From Holothuria scabra (taxonomy: Eukaryota; Echinodermata; Holothuroidea; Aspidochirotida; Holothuriidae): 64,000 bases of DNA. Below, in pieces: positions 12,119 through 23,234 of this stretch. How positions within the stretch are numbered: position 1 is the stretch's first letter; every line of letters begins with the position of its first letter. The stretch covers positions 37,809,224 through 37,873,223 of the forward strand of contig CM074179.1 in the NCBI GenBank assembly GCA_037179385.1. The letters run 5' to 3'. A program made the position numbers and the translations under genes. The notes beneath the pieces were generated by a model. That model had not been told where the DNA came from and ran no database searches. It saw only the letters and a program-made list of their open reading frames with translations.

Positions 12119-12246
12119 TGGTTGGACATCAATGAATGAACGGACCGATTCGGATTTCGTACACTTTATCCTCTTCTTGCCAGAGGTCATCGTCCCAGTT
12201 GGCAAAATATATGGGAGTACATGGAAAGCAACTAGTTTGGTTTCCT
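12119..12246 (-). pseudogene. SAM gene exon 5
   Basis: A T8-CAG acceptor in phase 1 leads to ETKLVAFHVLPYILPTGTMT, then SGKKRIKCTKSESVRSFIDV, and a CCA|GTAAGTATG donor in phase 0. It joins the terminal exon to give the motif FIDVQP-VGINLPEYL. Confidence 0.7.
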
Positions 12247-13002
12247 CTGAAAAAAAATCTTATGAAGAGTTAAAGACAAATGTCTCTCTGATATATGTTA
12301 ATGAGCTTTGGGAACACAAATTTAACTAAGTTAATGAAACAAATACAACTTTAGATACCTTCTACAAAACAACCAACAATGAATTTCTAAAATTGTTACA
12401 TAAAGCCATCAGTTCTGTAAAAATGGGTTTTAGTTTGGTAAAAGTAATTTGCACAGGCTAAATCAGGTTTGCATACCCGTATACATTTCTCAACCCTGTT
12501 TCCTGGTATAATTTTTCCAGTGTCGCAACGCATTTTACTACTCACATTTTAAATGATTTTGTATTAGAGAGGCCTAGAAACCTCAAAATTGTTTGGCAAG
12601 CTTTGAACATGAAATTATTCGTTTAATACAACTAAACTGGAATAAAAATTTGGTTGAAACCAGTGAATTTTTGGAATCTTGTTAGAAGTTTTTTAAAAGA
12701 GTTCATAGTCTTATTTTCACCACTGTTTTTAAAGAAACTTTTCAGCTTAGATTTAATAAAAAAGAACTGAACTGCTGAAAGCATACATGGTGCAGTACTC
12801 AATTTGTAGGAAATAATTTTCAGTTGCCTGTTAAAACAGCGAAATGCTGTGCATTAGGGTTCTTGTCATGTAAGAGGTGAAAATATGAGATTTCAGATTT
12901 GCAAGTAATGCAGCCACACATAAAAAAACATGCACAGGATATTTCAATAAATTTCAAATGCGCATACTCATGAAATTTACGATAATGGAGTTCTATAGTT
13001 AC
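12247..13002 (-). other. SAM gene intron 4
   Basis: AT-rich intron; nothing else recognised. Confidence 0.4.
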
Positions 13003-13144
13003 CTTCAGTTAGCGTCAAAGGAAGTTGCAGATATTTCTGCCATGAAGTACTTTAAGCATGAGCCTATTCAAGCACTTTGCTGCTTTTTGTTTCCCACACC
13101 TCATACAATTTGTTTTCTTTGGTAGGAAACATAATTTTGAAATC
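13003..13144 (-). pseudogene. SAM gene exon 4, two in-frame stops
   Basis: A GAACAG acceptor in phase 0 leads to DFKIMFPTKENKLYEVWETK and then SSKVLE, a stop (TAG 13066-13064), three codons, another stop (TAA 13054-13052), and an open tail STSWQKYLQLPLTLTE. The donor GGTAACT leaves phase 1, matching the next exon. Sequence similarity runs on through both stops, so they look like substitutions in a once-coding exon. Confidence 0.7.
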
Positions 13145-13688
13145 CTGTTCAACATGCAAAAAGAATAAAAAAAATAAGAAGTGATAACTTTAAATTAACT
13201 ACTTTTCACTACTAAATATGACAAATTGTCCAACTTTGGAAGCATCAGCTGACTGAGGTGTCTGCCTGGAGGACCTAACCATCTGAAGTACCATAGCATG
13301 AAGAGACCTTGCTGCCAACCTCATATGTCTAGGCATAGTCTTCAGCTATAGCACTCTGTAGGGGCACTTAGAGATGCTGGTAGAGCAAAAGAATCTCAAA
13401 AACCCCAAACCAATTGTGGATCAGATGTGGTTGGAGTCATTTACATGTAAATGATGTACTTTTCATGTACACTCAATAGCAGTAATAAGCTGAATAATAG
13501 ATACCTACATAACAAGCATTAACATTAACAAGTATTAACTAAAAATATTTTGCTTCTTCAACCATGGAACTTTGATGGACTTTTGCGAACAAAATTAAAA
13601 CAATGAAATCAGTAATCACCTAGTTAGTGCAGGTGAGGCAGGGTCATTATCATTAGAAAGTGTTAAGTGTTTAAAAAAAATAAGCATG
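13145..13688 (-). other. SAM gene intron 3, part
   Basis: AT-rich intron sequence up to the MITE at 13696; nothing else recognised. Confidence 0.4.
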
Positions 13689-13695
13689 AAATAAT

Positions 13696-14048
13696 CAGGG
13701 AGTTGTCAGGGAAGGAGATCCAACGTTCCACCTTAATAATTTTCCGCATTAGAATCAAGTATCTTCGAAGAGGGACATTTGCGTAACAGCTATCTGAATA
13801 AATACTTTATGCGACGACGAGCTGCGCAAGCATAAAATTAATATTTTTTCCTCGACGACCGGCAGTGTAATGGCAGTGGATCATCATGACATGTCTTTGA
13901 GATGTAGCAGACGACAAAGTCTTTATTACCAATTTCCTTTCAAGCCTTAAAAATGTTTCAAGAGCAAGACAATATGCAGCTTGATGTCTGCAACTACTTA
14001 GTTTAAAGGACTGATAAATGTTGGATCTCCTTCACTGACAACTCCCTG
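13696..14048. mobile_element. CAGGGAGTTG-family MITE, copy A
   Basis: The left end CAGGGAGTTGTCAGGGAAGG and the reverse-complemented right end CAGGGAGTTGTCAGTGAAGG match except at one base. It is flanked by AAATAAT (13689-13695 and 14049-14055), again a 7-bp duplication. The element is 353 bp, in a SAM pseudogene intron. Confidence 0.8.
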
Positions 14049-14101
14049 AAATAATGTTTGAATCCCACATCTTCACCTGACATATTTTGTTAATTACTTA
14101 C

Positions 14102-14289
14102 CATGCCAGGTGTATCCAGTAACCTTGGGTACTCTTTAAGAACTTTCCCCAAGTCTTCTGTTTCCTTCACAGCCAACAGTCTCTGTGGTGCTGTCTTTGC
14201 CATGTATTCCTTGACCTGAGAAATAGGCTGCCTATTTGACTTAAGCCAAGAAATGAGGGTCCTACTCTCTTCTTCTGTGAGTTTATTCT
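14102..14289 (-). pseudogene. SAM gene exon 3
   Basis: The exon has a TTTTGTAG acceptor (phase 1), 62 full codons, and an ATG|GTAAGTAA donor in phase 0. It contains a Leu/Glu/Lys-rich stretch ending EYPRLLDTPGM, which I associate with the region after the SAM domain in SAMD3-like proteins. No stop is present in this exon. Confidence 0.65.
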
Positions 14290-15437
14290 CTACAAAAACA
14301 ACAAGACACATATTAAACTATTCATAATGCCAGCAAGTGATAAATTCATGCCCAAGTTTGTTAAACTGTTAGGCCAACTCATTCATGAGAATGCATAATC
14401 TGTCACCACAAAGGTCTTTTGCTTTATTTTTCTTTGAGGTGGGAGAGGAGACTGTCCTGGAAAGTGGTGTAAGGGGAGGGGAATAGGGATAAATTGGCGT
14501 TGTGAAAGGTGGCTTACATGCAAAGTGTTTGGGAGAGCTTGGAATTCCTGAAACATTTCTAATCGAGAGATCTATGTCGTTTTAAGAAAATCAGGGGGGC
14601 TAGTAACCCATGGGGTAATTAAGGCATATACCAACTGGTCTAGCTATGAAAAAGAAACACGCAGACACAATGAGGACCAGCTACATCATTTCCCTCTGTA
14701 GATTTACAACTACTGGGGACTAAGTTTGTTCACACACTCCTATCTGGTCATGAATGCCAGTTAATTCAGAAGAACAATGTCATATATGAAGCATATTATA
14801 CCCACTCTTTGGGAGAAACTGACAGCTTGACTGCACAATTAGCCCTGCACATACTATTACTTTTATTTAGATTAGCAATTAAGGGAAGGATTTACAGTGG
14901 GCTTACAACATTTTAGCGTGTGACATTTGGGGTAACATTTGTTCAAAACGTTAAAATTGTGCAAACGATGGAAATTACAATAGAGCGAAAATTACAAATA
15001 TGTAATTGTAGTGGTGCCATAACAGAAAATAATGCTCAATGTTCAGGCATACTAGGGGAGGAAGAAATTCATGCAATTCATTCATGTCCATGCCCCACAT
15101 GAGGGAGAAAGTTAGATCACATTATTTACTACATTCTGACATAGAGTATAGCAGTCACATCACTTACCAGATTCTACTTGTATTCCTGTGTGACAGTAGC
15201 TTCAGTTTTAGGTTTGGAATGTTTGCTTGAAAGTCCTTTGACAACCATCTTGGTTACAACGTGCATCACAAGTAAACTCACTTCCTGCAATAAGTGAGAA
15301 GGATCTGAAGTGCTTAAAGAGTTCCTTCAAATTTCCTTCAATAATGTTGTCACAATGAAAACACACCAATCCCATCTTGTGTAGGTTTTTTTACACATTC
15401 AGAATTATAATGTACAGTACAGTATGTGTAGAAATAC
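14290..15437 (-). other. SAM gene intron, possibly hiding a short exon
   Basis: The phase mismatch between the flanking exons predicts an unseen exon whose length is 1 modulo 3. One stretch (15289-15172) has good splice signals, but its phase-0 frame contains a stop, so it is not called. Confidence 0.35.
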
Positions 15438-15565
15438 CTGGTCGTCCTTTGTTCTTAATTCCCTTAAATATTTCTGCAGCTTCATTCGTGGTCCAACCTT
15501 GGGGACGAGTTCTTTTAAAGCTTCATTGTCCAAAAGCAAAAAACTTTCCTTATCGATCATATTTT
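15438..15565 (-). pseudogene. SAM gene exon 2 (rest of the SAM domain)
   Basis: A TTTTCAG acceptor in phase 1 leads to ENMIDKESFLLLDNEALKEL followed by VPKVGPRMKLQKYLREL, the typical second half of a SAM domain with its long final helix. It ends in phase 0 at a GTATTTC donor. Confidence 0.75.
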
Positions 15566-15616
15566 CTGAAAACAATGGAAAAAGCAAACTTTTATGATAA
15601 AAAACTTATTTAAAAG

Positions 15617-16921
15617 CAGGGTTGTTTGATTTTAATCGCCTGATTAAAATCACTGATTTAAATCGCGATTTTAATCACATGATTTTTTTTCCAAAAAATC
15701 ATTGATTTAAATCACTTCATTGGAAAAATTTCATTTATGGTCAGGAAAAGATATTTATGGTTAGTTTATTCACTAAATTCAACTAATTTGAAGAAAAAAT
15801 ACAGATTAGAATGATTATACACAATGTGCACCCCCAGTAAGAGATGCATCAGTGTTGGCTCCATAGACTGTAAATACTACAGTTCAAGTGAGATGTACCG
15901 TATTTCACTGAAAAAACCAAACCAATTCATAGTGATGGTCGGTGTTATATGATGTTGGTTGAGGACAGTAGGACCCTTAAATAAAACTGTAAGTATTAGA
16001 CATAGGCTTACAGTAGGTAAAGCATGCTAACTTCCCCACCGCAACTGTCCTGGCAACAAGTTGCTACTTGGAAATATCAGATATTTCAGTAATGACTGTA
16101 CCACAGTGTGGTGTAAGGTGCTCATTCTGGGGTGATTCAAAGACAGGATGCTTATGAAATTCTTAGTGTGCTCTATGACCCAGATATGGGATTCAATTAT
16201 TCTTGCATTTTACCAATCCTCACATCAGGACCTGTTCCATGCCCAATGAGATCCTACCAAGTCCAAGTAAAAGAAATATTGAGAATTGATGGATGGATTG
16301 TTTAATAAATGTACAGTACACCATTAAATTCGACATAATCAATTGCCAGTTCATCTGCTACTAAACCAATGTGCAATGATTTCGGAGTACCAGTTCCCTG
16401 TTTTAACCAGGAATTAATTAGACTCCCTACTGTAGTTCAACATACTGTATACCTATAGCCTACTCAATATTATCTGAAAGGATTGTTGGTGTGCATTGTT
16501 CATTTAGCATTTTGTTTTGGGAATACATATATATTGTTGTTTTCTCCAAATTTTCTTCTTTTGAAATGCACAACACAACATTTTCATACAGCACAATACT
16601 TTGGTCTTGTGTTCCATATTATCATACAATCATGGAAGGGTTGTCTTCTTGTATACACACTGCTACAGTAGGCTATATTTATTTTCATTTTTCCACACGG
16701 TTTTGTTTTGTTTTTTGTTTTGCAAATGATATCCCTGGAAGCTGAAAACTTCATTTTTTGTAGGTTATGGAGTACACACTAGCATCCAGGAAATTTGGTG
16801 ATATCATATCTTTTAGAAATTTAAAAAAATAGAAACAATCTGATTAAAATCATTAAAATCCAATTAAAATCCGACATTTGTGATTTTTTTAAAAAAAAAA
16901 TAAAAAAAATCAACAACCCTG
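15617..16921. mobile_element. Non-autonomous hAT-type element
   Basis: The left end CAGGGTTGTTTGATTTTAAT and the right end AAAATCAACAACCCTG form terminal inverted repeats. Both sides carry the 8-bp sequence TTTAAAAG (15609-15616 and 16922-16929). An 8-bp duplication with CAGGG ends is typical of the hAT superfamily. The 1305-bp interior shows no transposase. It lies in intron 1 of the SAM pseudogene, about 50 bp from exon 2. Confidence 0.8.
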
Positions 16922-17296
16922 TTTAAAAGCCTTTCCAGACATATTACACACAATGTTAGACATACTGTAACTGTACCTATAGTACTGTACTACTGGTACT
17001 GCTATCACATTTTACAAGACTTCTGTAAACAACCTTTTTCAAACAAAACAAGCAGGTTATATCAGGTACAGTACAGGTAACAACTCACATTTGTCTAAAA
17101 ACACAGAAATGTATTTCAAATACAAATATACTAAAACGTAGAGAATTTTGTGGCACAACCCACTCTGCAAATGATCTCAAACAGTTCGGGTCAAATTTAA
17201 TTATTAAAATGAAATAAACTTACAGAATTTTCAACAAGTTATAGGCCTACTATAATGTATATCAAAATGATCTCTCGTGTAACTTACTTTTAAGTG

Positions 17297-17331
17297 TGTG
17301 TGTGTGTGTGTATGGGGGGGGGGGGGGGGTC
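17297..17331. repeat. (GT)n followed by a G-run
   Basis: A TGTGTGTGTGTGTGTG tract is followed by a run of about 15 G. Confidence 0.85.
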
Positions 17332-17629
17332 AAGTTTAGGACTTGCCTTAATGCTATCTCCCGAAATCCAAGGGCCATTTCCATTTATAACTGATTTTTA
17401 CTAGACATAGGCTAGGTTATGAGACATATACGAAAAAAATTGTTGTTTTTATTTCAATTTAAAATTTGCAATTTGCAGCTATAACCTGGTCCCCTGCAAA
17501 AAGGTTTTCGCTGAAATCTTTACCATGTCGAAGTGATATTAACGAGAAAATTAAATTCCAAGAATTGGAGGATGCTAGCTAATTGTTTTGACATGAGGTT
17601 TTCAGTGAGGGTAAAATCATCAAAATAGG

Positions 17630-18260
17630 CCTAGGTGTGTGGTTTCATCTGAAAGAGTGTTCTACATTGTTAGTAATTATAGAGTCCTAGGCCTACGGTA
17701 TGCAGTGTAGGGCTAGTAACTTTAGCTGTATGTACTGTAGGCCTAGGCCTAAAGAACCGAAATTCGCTCCATAAGGGCAATTAGTGTTACACCTAGGACG
17801 AAAAACCCAAAATTGACGATATTTTCTTCAAGTCACAGTCATATCGCAAATTCTGTGAGTATGTTCTTTCACAAAACTATCAAAATCAATCGAAAAAATC
17901 GCAACATTACATTACCTACACTTCGTACGACTGGTCTAACGTTTGGCTATTCACTAACTAGGCTATTACTGTTAGGCCCTAGGCCACATAGTCTAGGCCT
18001 ATGCCTAGGCCTAAATTCAGTTTCAACTTTCGTTTTCAAGTAGGCTAGGCTATAGTACTATACTAGTGCTACTAGTACTGGGCCTAGGGCCTAGGCCTAG
18101 TCTACTAGGTACATTCAGGGCAATAGGCTTCTAACGATAGTAGTACTTAGGCTATTTACTTAGGCTACTAGTAGTACTTATTGTACAGTAGCCTTCCTGT
18201 ATACGAATTAGGATACTACTAATGTAGGCTTGGGCCTAGGCTGGGACTAACAGTTAGACT
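17630..18260. repeat. TAGGCCTA-rich tract
   Basis: The palindromic words TAGGCCTA, CCTAGG and AGGCCTAGGCCT recur many times without a fixed period. The tract ends about 60 bp from the donor side of SAM exon 1, inside intron 1. Isolated TAGGCCTA words occur elsewhere in the window, but this is the densest patch. Confidence 0.55.
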
Positions 18261-18313
18261 GTTACTGTAAGTAGGCTTGTCACTAAAGTTAGTCAGTAGT
18301 AGTAGTACGTTAC

Positions 18314-18380
18314 CTTCAAAAACATCTTGCAACAAAGCCAGACCCAGTTCTTCCAATTTTTGAGACACAAACTCATCCAT
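18314..18380 (-). pseudogene. SAM gene exon 1 (start codon, SAM helix 1-2)
   Basis: An ATG at 18380 starts MDEFVSQKLEELGLALLQDV, the N-terminal half of a SAM domain. The exon ends in phase 1 at a GGTAACG donor. The start is chosen because it opens the domain directly and the frame joins exon 2 to restore a glutamate codon. Confidence 0.7.
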
Positions 18381-18825
18381 TACGAAACCACCTTCGTAAT
18401 TAGTATTGTCTAACTTTGTAAAAAAGTACCGCTGAATTCTAGAAAAAAAACATTCGGCTGCGAACAGTAGTCGGCACAGTCTACAGATATACTATACGTC
18501 GCCTAGCGCCTAGTACTGGATCATGTATTTACGTACGTACCGCGGTATACGTATACGATCAAGCGCAGTCGCTGGTGTACCTCCCATACATACACTGTAT
18601 ACAGACCAAAAACGCGCCAATTATTAACTTTCCCGCTTAATTTGCCAGAAACTTCAAGAAAATTTTAAGTCTAATATTTTATTAAAAGAAAATTTCCTAA
18701 CAAATCTTTAAATTGTATATTACAGCTTTAAAATGTCATATAAATAATCTTATGGAATTTCAAGAGCTTCAAGTTACTTTTATAAATTAAATATATTCAA
18801 TTTGTCCTATTCGTCATTTTGTTTG
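18381..18825 (-). promoter_or_regulatory. Region upstream of the SAM gene start
   Basis: This is the sequence immediately 5' of the SAM start codon on the minus strand. It contains palindromic TACGTACGTACCGCGGTA and TATACGTATACG words near 18530-18560, and the local CpG density is higher than in the surrounding sequence. It may hold the promoter, but no specific site can be assigned. Confidence 0.3.
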
Positions 18826-18944
18826 ACTACTAGGTAACACAGCTGTTGTGCAAAAGACAACCAACGTTGGGTAAATAAAATTTACACAGGAGTTGTGTAA
18901 CATTTTCTACACAACTCTCCTGAACTTTTTTTAGAGTGTAGATG
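18826..18944. mobile_element. Short ACACAAC-type MITE
   Basis: Contains TAACACAGCTGTTGTG and TTTACACAGGAGTTGTGTAA and ends TTTTTTTAGAGTGTAG, the same right end as the element ending at 5674. Confidence 0.55.
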
Positions 18945-19972
18945 TGTTCAGAGAATGCTTGCTCACACGTGTAAACTCTTCCCATTTAAAATCAAATTGG
19001 TAACGACTGTCACCAGTTAAATAAAAAATTTAAGTTACAATCGACATTACGTTGACGCTTGGAACACATACAGCATGGACGAATGGACCCTTGACGCGAT
19101 ACTCCTTAAGTTCGTAATCGAAAAAAAAAAAAAAAAAAAAAAATTTGTCTAATTTATGAATATGATTTTTTCCCTGACTCAAAGACTTTTCACTAACCTC
19201 GCCTGAGTTTATTTAACACTTGAAACATGAGTAATCGGTTCAGTGTCTCATGCATTACATCAGCTGAAAAATTCTTTGTAAGGAAAATACAGGACGGTGT
19301 TGTGCCGATTGATATCTAAAGTGTAACTGTTCAAGTCATACTATAATAATGCTCAAAAACATCACATTTGTCATTTATCAAAAGATGAGAGCAAATATTT
19401 TAAGTTTCCAGCAAAGCTACTTTAGAGGGTGAAAATTCTCTGAAAGTTATTAACTTTTTCAATACATTATTGACACATCTTCAATTAAAACATAATTTTT
19501 AGAAAATAGTTTTCTACGCCAGTGTGTCTCATTTTAGGCGCAATGTTAAACTAAGATCTGTTTTCATAAATGTTTAATGTTCTTTCGATACCAATTACAC
19601 AAAAATGTTTGAAATTATCATTTTATGACAATTTCTCAGTCATATGCAGCTTCCACGGGGATTAGTTTCGACTGTCAAATTGTATTCTTTTTCTTTTTTT
19701 TTTGCTGGGAGTGCTTAACAGTAAACATCTTTCTGACAACTCAGCAGACTACAGGACTGCAGGTAACAGGAAGGAAAGTTAAGAGAATACAACAAAGCAT
19801 GATTAGGTTTTCTTGTTATAACATGCCACCTTTAAATAATGCTCACTTTTGTACTAGGCCACAACTTTTGAAATAAGCTCAACCAGGTCACCACTTCTGC
19901 AACAAATTCGTCCACTATTGTATTTTTCTAGGTCACTATACTTTTATAACGCTCATCGACCACTTCTGTTAT
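18945..19972. other. No gene seen
   Basis: AT-rich sequence with an A-run of about 22 at 19120 and a T-run near 19695. No exon or transposon end was recognised. Confidence 0.4.
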
Positions 19973-19976
19973 TTAA

Positions 19977-20280
19977 AGAGCCAAACCTCTCACCCCAACT
20001 ACAAATTTTGTACCCGGGGTCCAAAATTCACAATTCGCTCAGCTCTTTGATTGGCAGCAAATTCAAATAATGCTGCGTATCAAAGCTTACATTACACAGC
20101 ATGAACGGTACTGAGATTGTTTTGATTACATAAATGGAGTTTTTCTATACTCACCTTGCTGCCTTGAAGCAATAAACTGAGATTGTGTTTGTATGAGGAT
20201 GAATATCAGACAATTGTGGGAGGGGCTTCAGCAGGAAGGTTAGGAGAATTGATACTGTTTGGGGTGAGAGAACTGAGCCT
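19977..20280. mobile_element. TTAA-flanked MITE
   Basis: The left end AGAGCCAAACCTCTCACCCC and the reverse-complemented right end AGGCTCAGTTCTCTCACCCC form imperfect terminal inverted repeats. The element is bracketed by TTAA (19973-19976 and 20281-20284), as expected for piggyBac- or Kolobok-type insertions. A related element is at 42839-43417 and a fragment lies near 43925-44176. Confidence 0.7.
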
Positions 20281-20284
20281 TTAA

Positions 20285-22498
20285 AAATAAATGCTTCAAC
20301 CATTTTTGTAGTCACAGGTCAACCACTTTTGTAGTTATAGCCTACAACAGATAAGGTTTTTTTTAATTGCCTACAACATAAAAGGACACTGTTTTTGATG
20401 AATTTTGCTTTTAATGACAGAAGTATGGAAAATGGTTCACAGAAAAGTTACATTAAAGTTCACATTCGAGTTATTACGTGATGTATTTGAGCCCGGAGAG
20501 TTCAAGTCATGAGTCCGGCATTTTTCAACTTTCAAAGACTAGAGTCTGGACTCAAACTCAAGTCTCTGTACTTTCTCAATGGAAAAATATCGACCTCTCT
20601 AGCCGAGTCCTTCAAATTCCGAAATCACGAGACCGATTTCGGACTGGAATACAGCCTTGAGTTATATGAGGACTTTGCAGCTTTGTCTCGGCAGTTAGAG
20701 CAATGGCAAACATTTAAAAGCCGGGAGCGACTTTTGTTGCTTCACCCATGTTTTGGTTTACACATAAACGTTTGTGTTAGTTGCATGTTGCCATGCTATG
20801 GATCTCAAACATGTTAAAAATGTTGAAGTCTCTAACATAACAAAGATTCCTCATTTAACTGTTAAAAGAAAAATTGATGAGCTGAGAGGAGCAATAATTT
20901 ACATCTTTTCCAATGGGCGGATTTTTACGTAAGGGCTATTCCTGGCGATAGATATGGGTCAGACAATAACACAATATTGCTCATTAATCAAGGCCTCAGC
21001 TTCGATTGTAGGAATTGCTCGTTCAGTCACGTGGTTTAGTGCCTCCGTAAGCGGTCGGTGCGGATGAGAATTACATCCATGTTCCGCTTGGGTTCATATC
21101 GCCATCGCTCGCTGTTCGTTTTTACAGTGGAACAGCTGTGCAGTTATGTCAAGTTGTTCTCTAGGGGGATTTTCAACAAAGTTTAACCATTTCTATTTAA
21201 GGGGATTTGTCCGAACAACACCTGTAGAGTAAGGTGGTAATGTGCAAATGAAGAAGTAGTTCCACATTCAAAGTTATTGTTCTGCATTGACGGCTTCCTT
21301 CCTGGTAGAAAAAAGGTGTATATTTAGTTTGAATCAATTTATACTTTTCAGGGATTTCAAAATAAATTTGATAGGTTGCATTTTCCAACATAGGCCACCT
21401 TGTTCTGTCGGAACTGTTTCATTAAGGTCAATACATATGTATAGGAAGCAATAACGCGACTGTCCATACATAGTCGTTACTGAGGACAAAAGTTGTCGTA
21501 GTCTTGCCCAAACATAGTTACGCAGACCTAAAGCCTAACGTTACAGAAAAAACAATGCTAACATTAACTGTTAGGGGTGTCCTAGTACAAAATTTGCATG
21601 CATTGAAATTGTGTGGAGGTCAATGATTAATCGTGGTGAGGTCAACGGTAAACCGTCGCCCTAATTAAATATTCTGAGAAATAGGGAGCAGGGACGAGTT
21701 CTACATTGGGATAATGAATAAATTAAACATTATAAAGCCCACTTTCTGGGCTTTCTGTAGCAGTTCTAAGCCTTCTTACAGACAAAACCAAGTATATGTC
21801 CACTAAATGAAAAGGCGAGCAAGTTTCGTTCAGCACTATAGTTCACGTTTCCAATTGAAGCATTTCAGAACATTTACTGCAAACCTGATAGAAGAGTAGG
21901 GAATTTTACATTTTCATATGCCGGACGCGACCGAAGTAAAAACATTCAACTTAACAAAGCGGATTACAGAATATAAAAAATATTTTGCCAACCTCTCTGT
22001 AAAACGTCAGCTCAACTGGATCTAATAAAGATCATTGAAATGCCAAACACAAAGTGAAATGGTGACATTTTTTCCGCACGGCAGTAGTACTTCAGTTGAA
22101 AGACTTTAGATGTAGGCGTAATATTGCGTTTCACGAGAAAATTTCATCCTTTTAAAACCAATATTTATCGGCAAAAAGTGATAAATAGTTAAGAATAAGG
22201 CAGCATGGTAAATGCTGGGGTTTATTGTTGAGACCAAATGTTTTGATAATGACTAGGGCTTTTTACTTTCAACGCTATGTTGAAGCATTTTAAACGCAAT
22301 ATTCAGCTTTAAGACTGTCATGTGCTTCCAGACTATAAATAAAACGGATTCATAAATTATTTGGAGGAATTGATTTGGATGGAGATGTAGGGTGGAAACG
22401 TTTGCGCCGAAAGGTGCAATTCTGTCCAAAATACTGCGTGTGCAGAGAGAGATCACTTGTCGGGGGGGGGGGGGGGAGTGAACATTTTTAAAAATCGC
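20285..22498. other. No gene supported
   Basis: A plus-strand open frame at 20509-20817 arises from GAGTC/GACTC-rich sequence and has no recognisable domain. The rest is AT-rich intergenic DNA with no exon I can support. Confidence 0.4.
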
Positions 22499-22626
22499 CA
22501 CCCCAAATAGTATTTCCCGTTTCTTGTAAGTGAAAATATTCACTTCAGAGAATTTGGCAAAATGCAAGGTGACCAAAAATCTCTTTGAAAATACAGGGGC
22601 GTAAACATTCCTCGGTGAAGAGGACG
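22499..22626. repeat. Dispersed repeat, copy 1
   Basis: About 125 bp starting CCCCAAATAGTATTTCCCGT and containing GCAAGGTGACCAAAAATCTC and ATTCCTCGGTGA. It is repeated at 23076-23205 with about 85 to 90 percent identity by eye. The two copies bracket the duplicated NACHT fragment. Confidence 0.65.
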
Positions 22627-22631
22627 GTAAA

Positions 22632-23060
22632 GTGACTGATTCGCAATGATAATAGGGAGTAAGGGCGGTATATTGTAAACATCGAGTTTTTTTTTTTTTT
22701 TTGTTGAGATGCGAAACACCTGTCACCTAACCTATTTTAGGTGATCTCACTTCTATTACGAATTGTCAAAATCCAAAAGTTAGGCCTCACCTTGCAGTTG
22801 GAAGCAATATCTAGGATGCAAACCATATATTGTTGTTCGGCTTTCTTTTTGTCAAGCCGAAAAAAACATGTTGTCGAACAAAGCGCCCTGACATTATCAA
22901 GCATACCGCTACCAAAAGATTTTTGGTCATTGGTCCAAAGCATCGCTAAATCATTACTGCTGTTAGCGGAATGCCGTAGACAGTTGAAATCTGACGAACT
23001 TTGAAAGACATTCCCAGTTTCCTCAGACTGTTAGAGAGCCGCTCAACTGCTCCACTCAAA
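22632..23060 (-). pseudogene. Duplicated 3' fragment of a NACHT exon
   Basis: This stretch matches 25508-25860 in the same orientation. It covers the intron start (AATAGGGAGTAAGGGCGGTA), the exon end and about 250 bp of coding sequence, including the peptides MLWTNDQKSFGSGM and the final ILDIASNCK before the donor. The donor has changed from GTAAGG to GTGAGG. Reading across the copy needs a frame change and the 5' NACHT core is absent, so it is a non-functional fragment. Confidence 0.7.
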
Positions 23061-23075
23061 TCGCCACCCCCCCCC

Positions 23076-23205
23076 CCCCAAAATAGCATTTCCCATTTCT
23101 TGTAAGTAAAAATGTCCACCTCAGGGGAATTTGGCACAATGCAAGGTGACCAAAAATCTCTTCGAAATTACAGGGGCGTGAGTATTCCTCGGTGAGGAGG
23201 GTGGT
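23076..23205. repeat. Dispersed repeat, copy 2
   Basis: Second copy of the repeat at 22499-22626, following a C-run of 11. Weaker relatives with CATTTCC cores occur near 49605, 49830 and 50385. Confidence 0.6.
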
Positions 23206-23234
23206 TGGGTGTACTTCTGCTTTTTCGATTGCTA

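Larger units (their letters stand above)
10078..18380 (-). pseudogene. SAM-domain protein gene, probable pseudogene
   Basis: Six exons with GT-AG junctions are recognised: 18380-18314, 15565-15438, 14289-14102, 13144-13003, 12246-12119 and 10395-10078. The first two encode a sterile alpha motif, normally a small helical protein-interaction domain. The later exons match, from memory, a conserved region found in animal SAM proteins annotated as SAMD3-like. All joins agree in phase except exon 2 to exon 3 (phase 0 to phase 1), so one short exon between 15437 and 14290 is probably missing from this model. Three in-frame stops interrupt the frame: TAG at 13066-13064, TAA at 13054-13052 and TAG at 10278-10276. 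No frameshift is seen and splice sites are intact, which suggests recent loss by point mutation. Allelic variation or assembly error is the main alternative. Confidence 0.75.

Noticed and set aside
15172..15289. Minus-strand segment with good acceptor and GTAAGT donor between SAM exons 2 and 3
   Set aside because: The frame in phase with exon 2 has a TAG before the donor, and its length gives the wrong outgoing phase.
20478..20817. 102-codon plus-strand open frame
   Set aside because: It arises from GAGTC/GACTC-rich degenerate repeat sequence and shows no domain.
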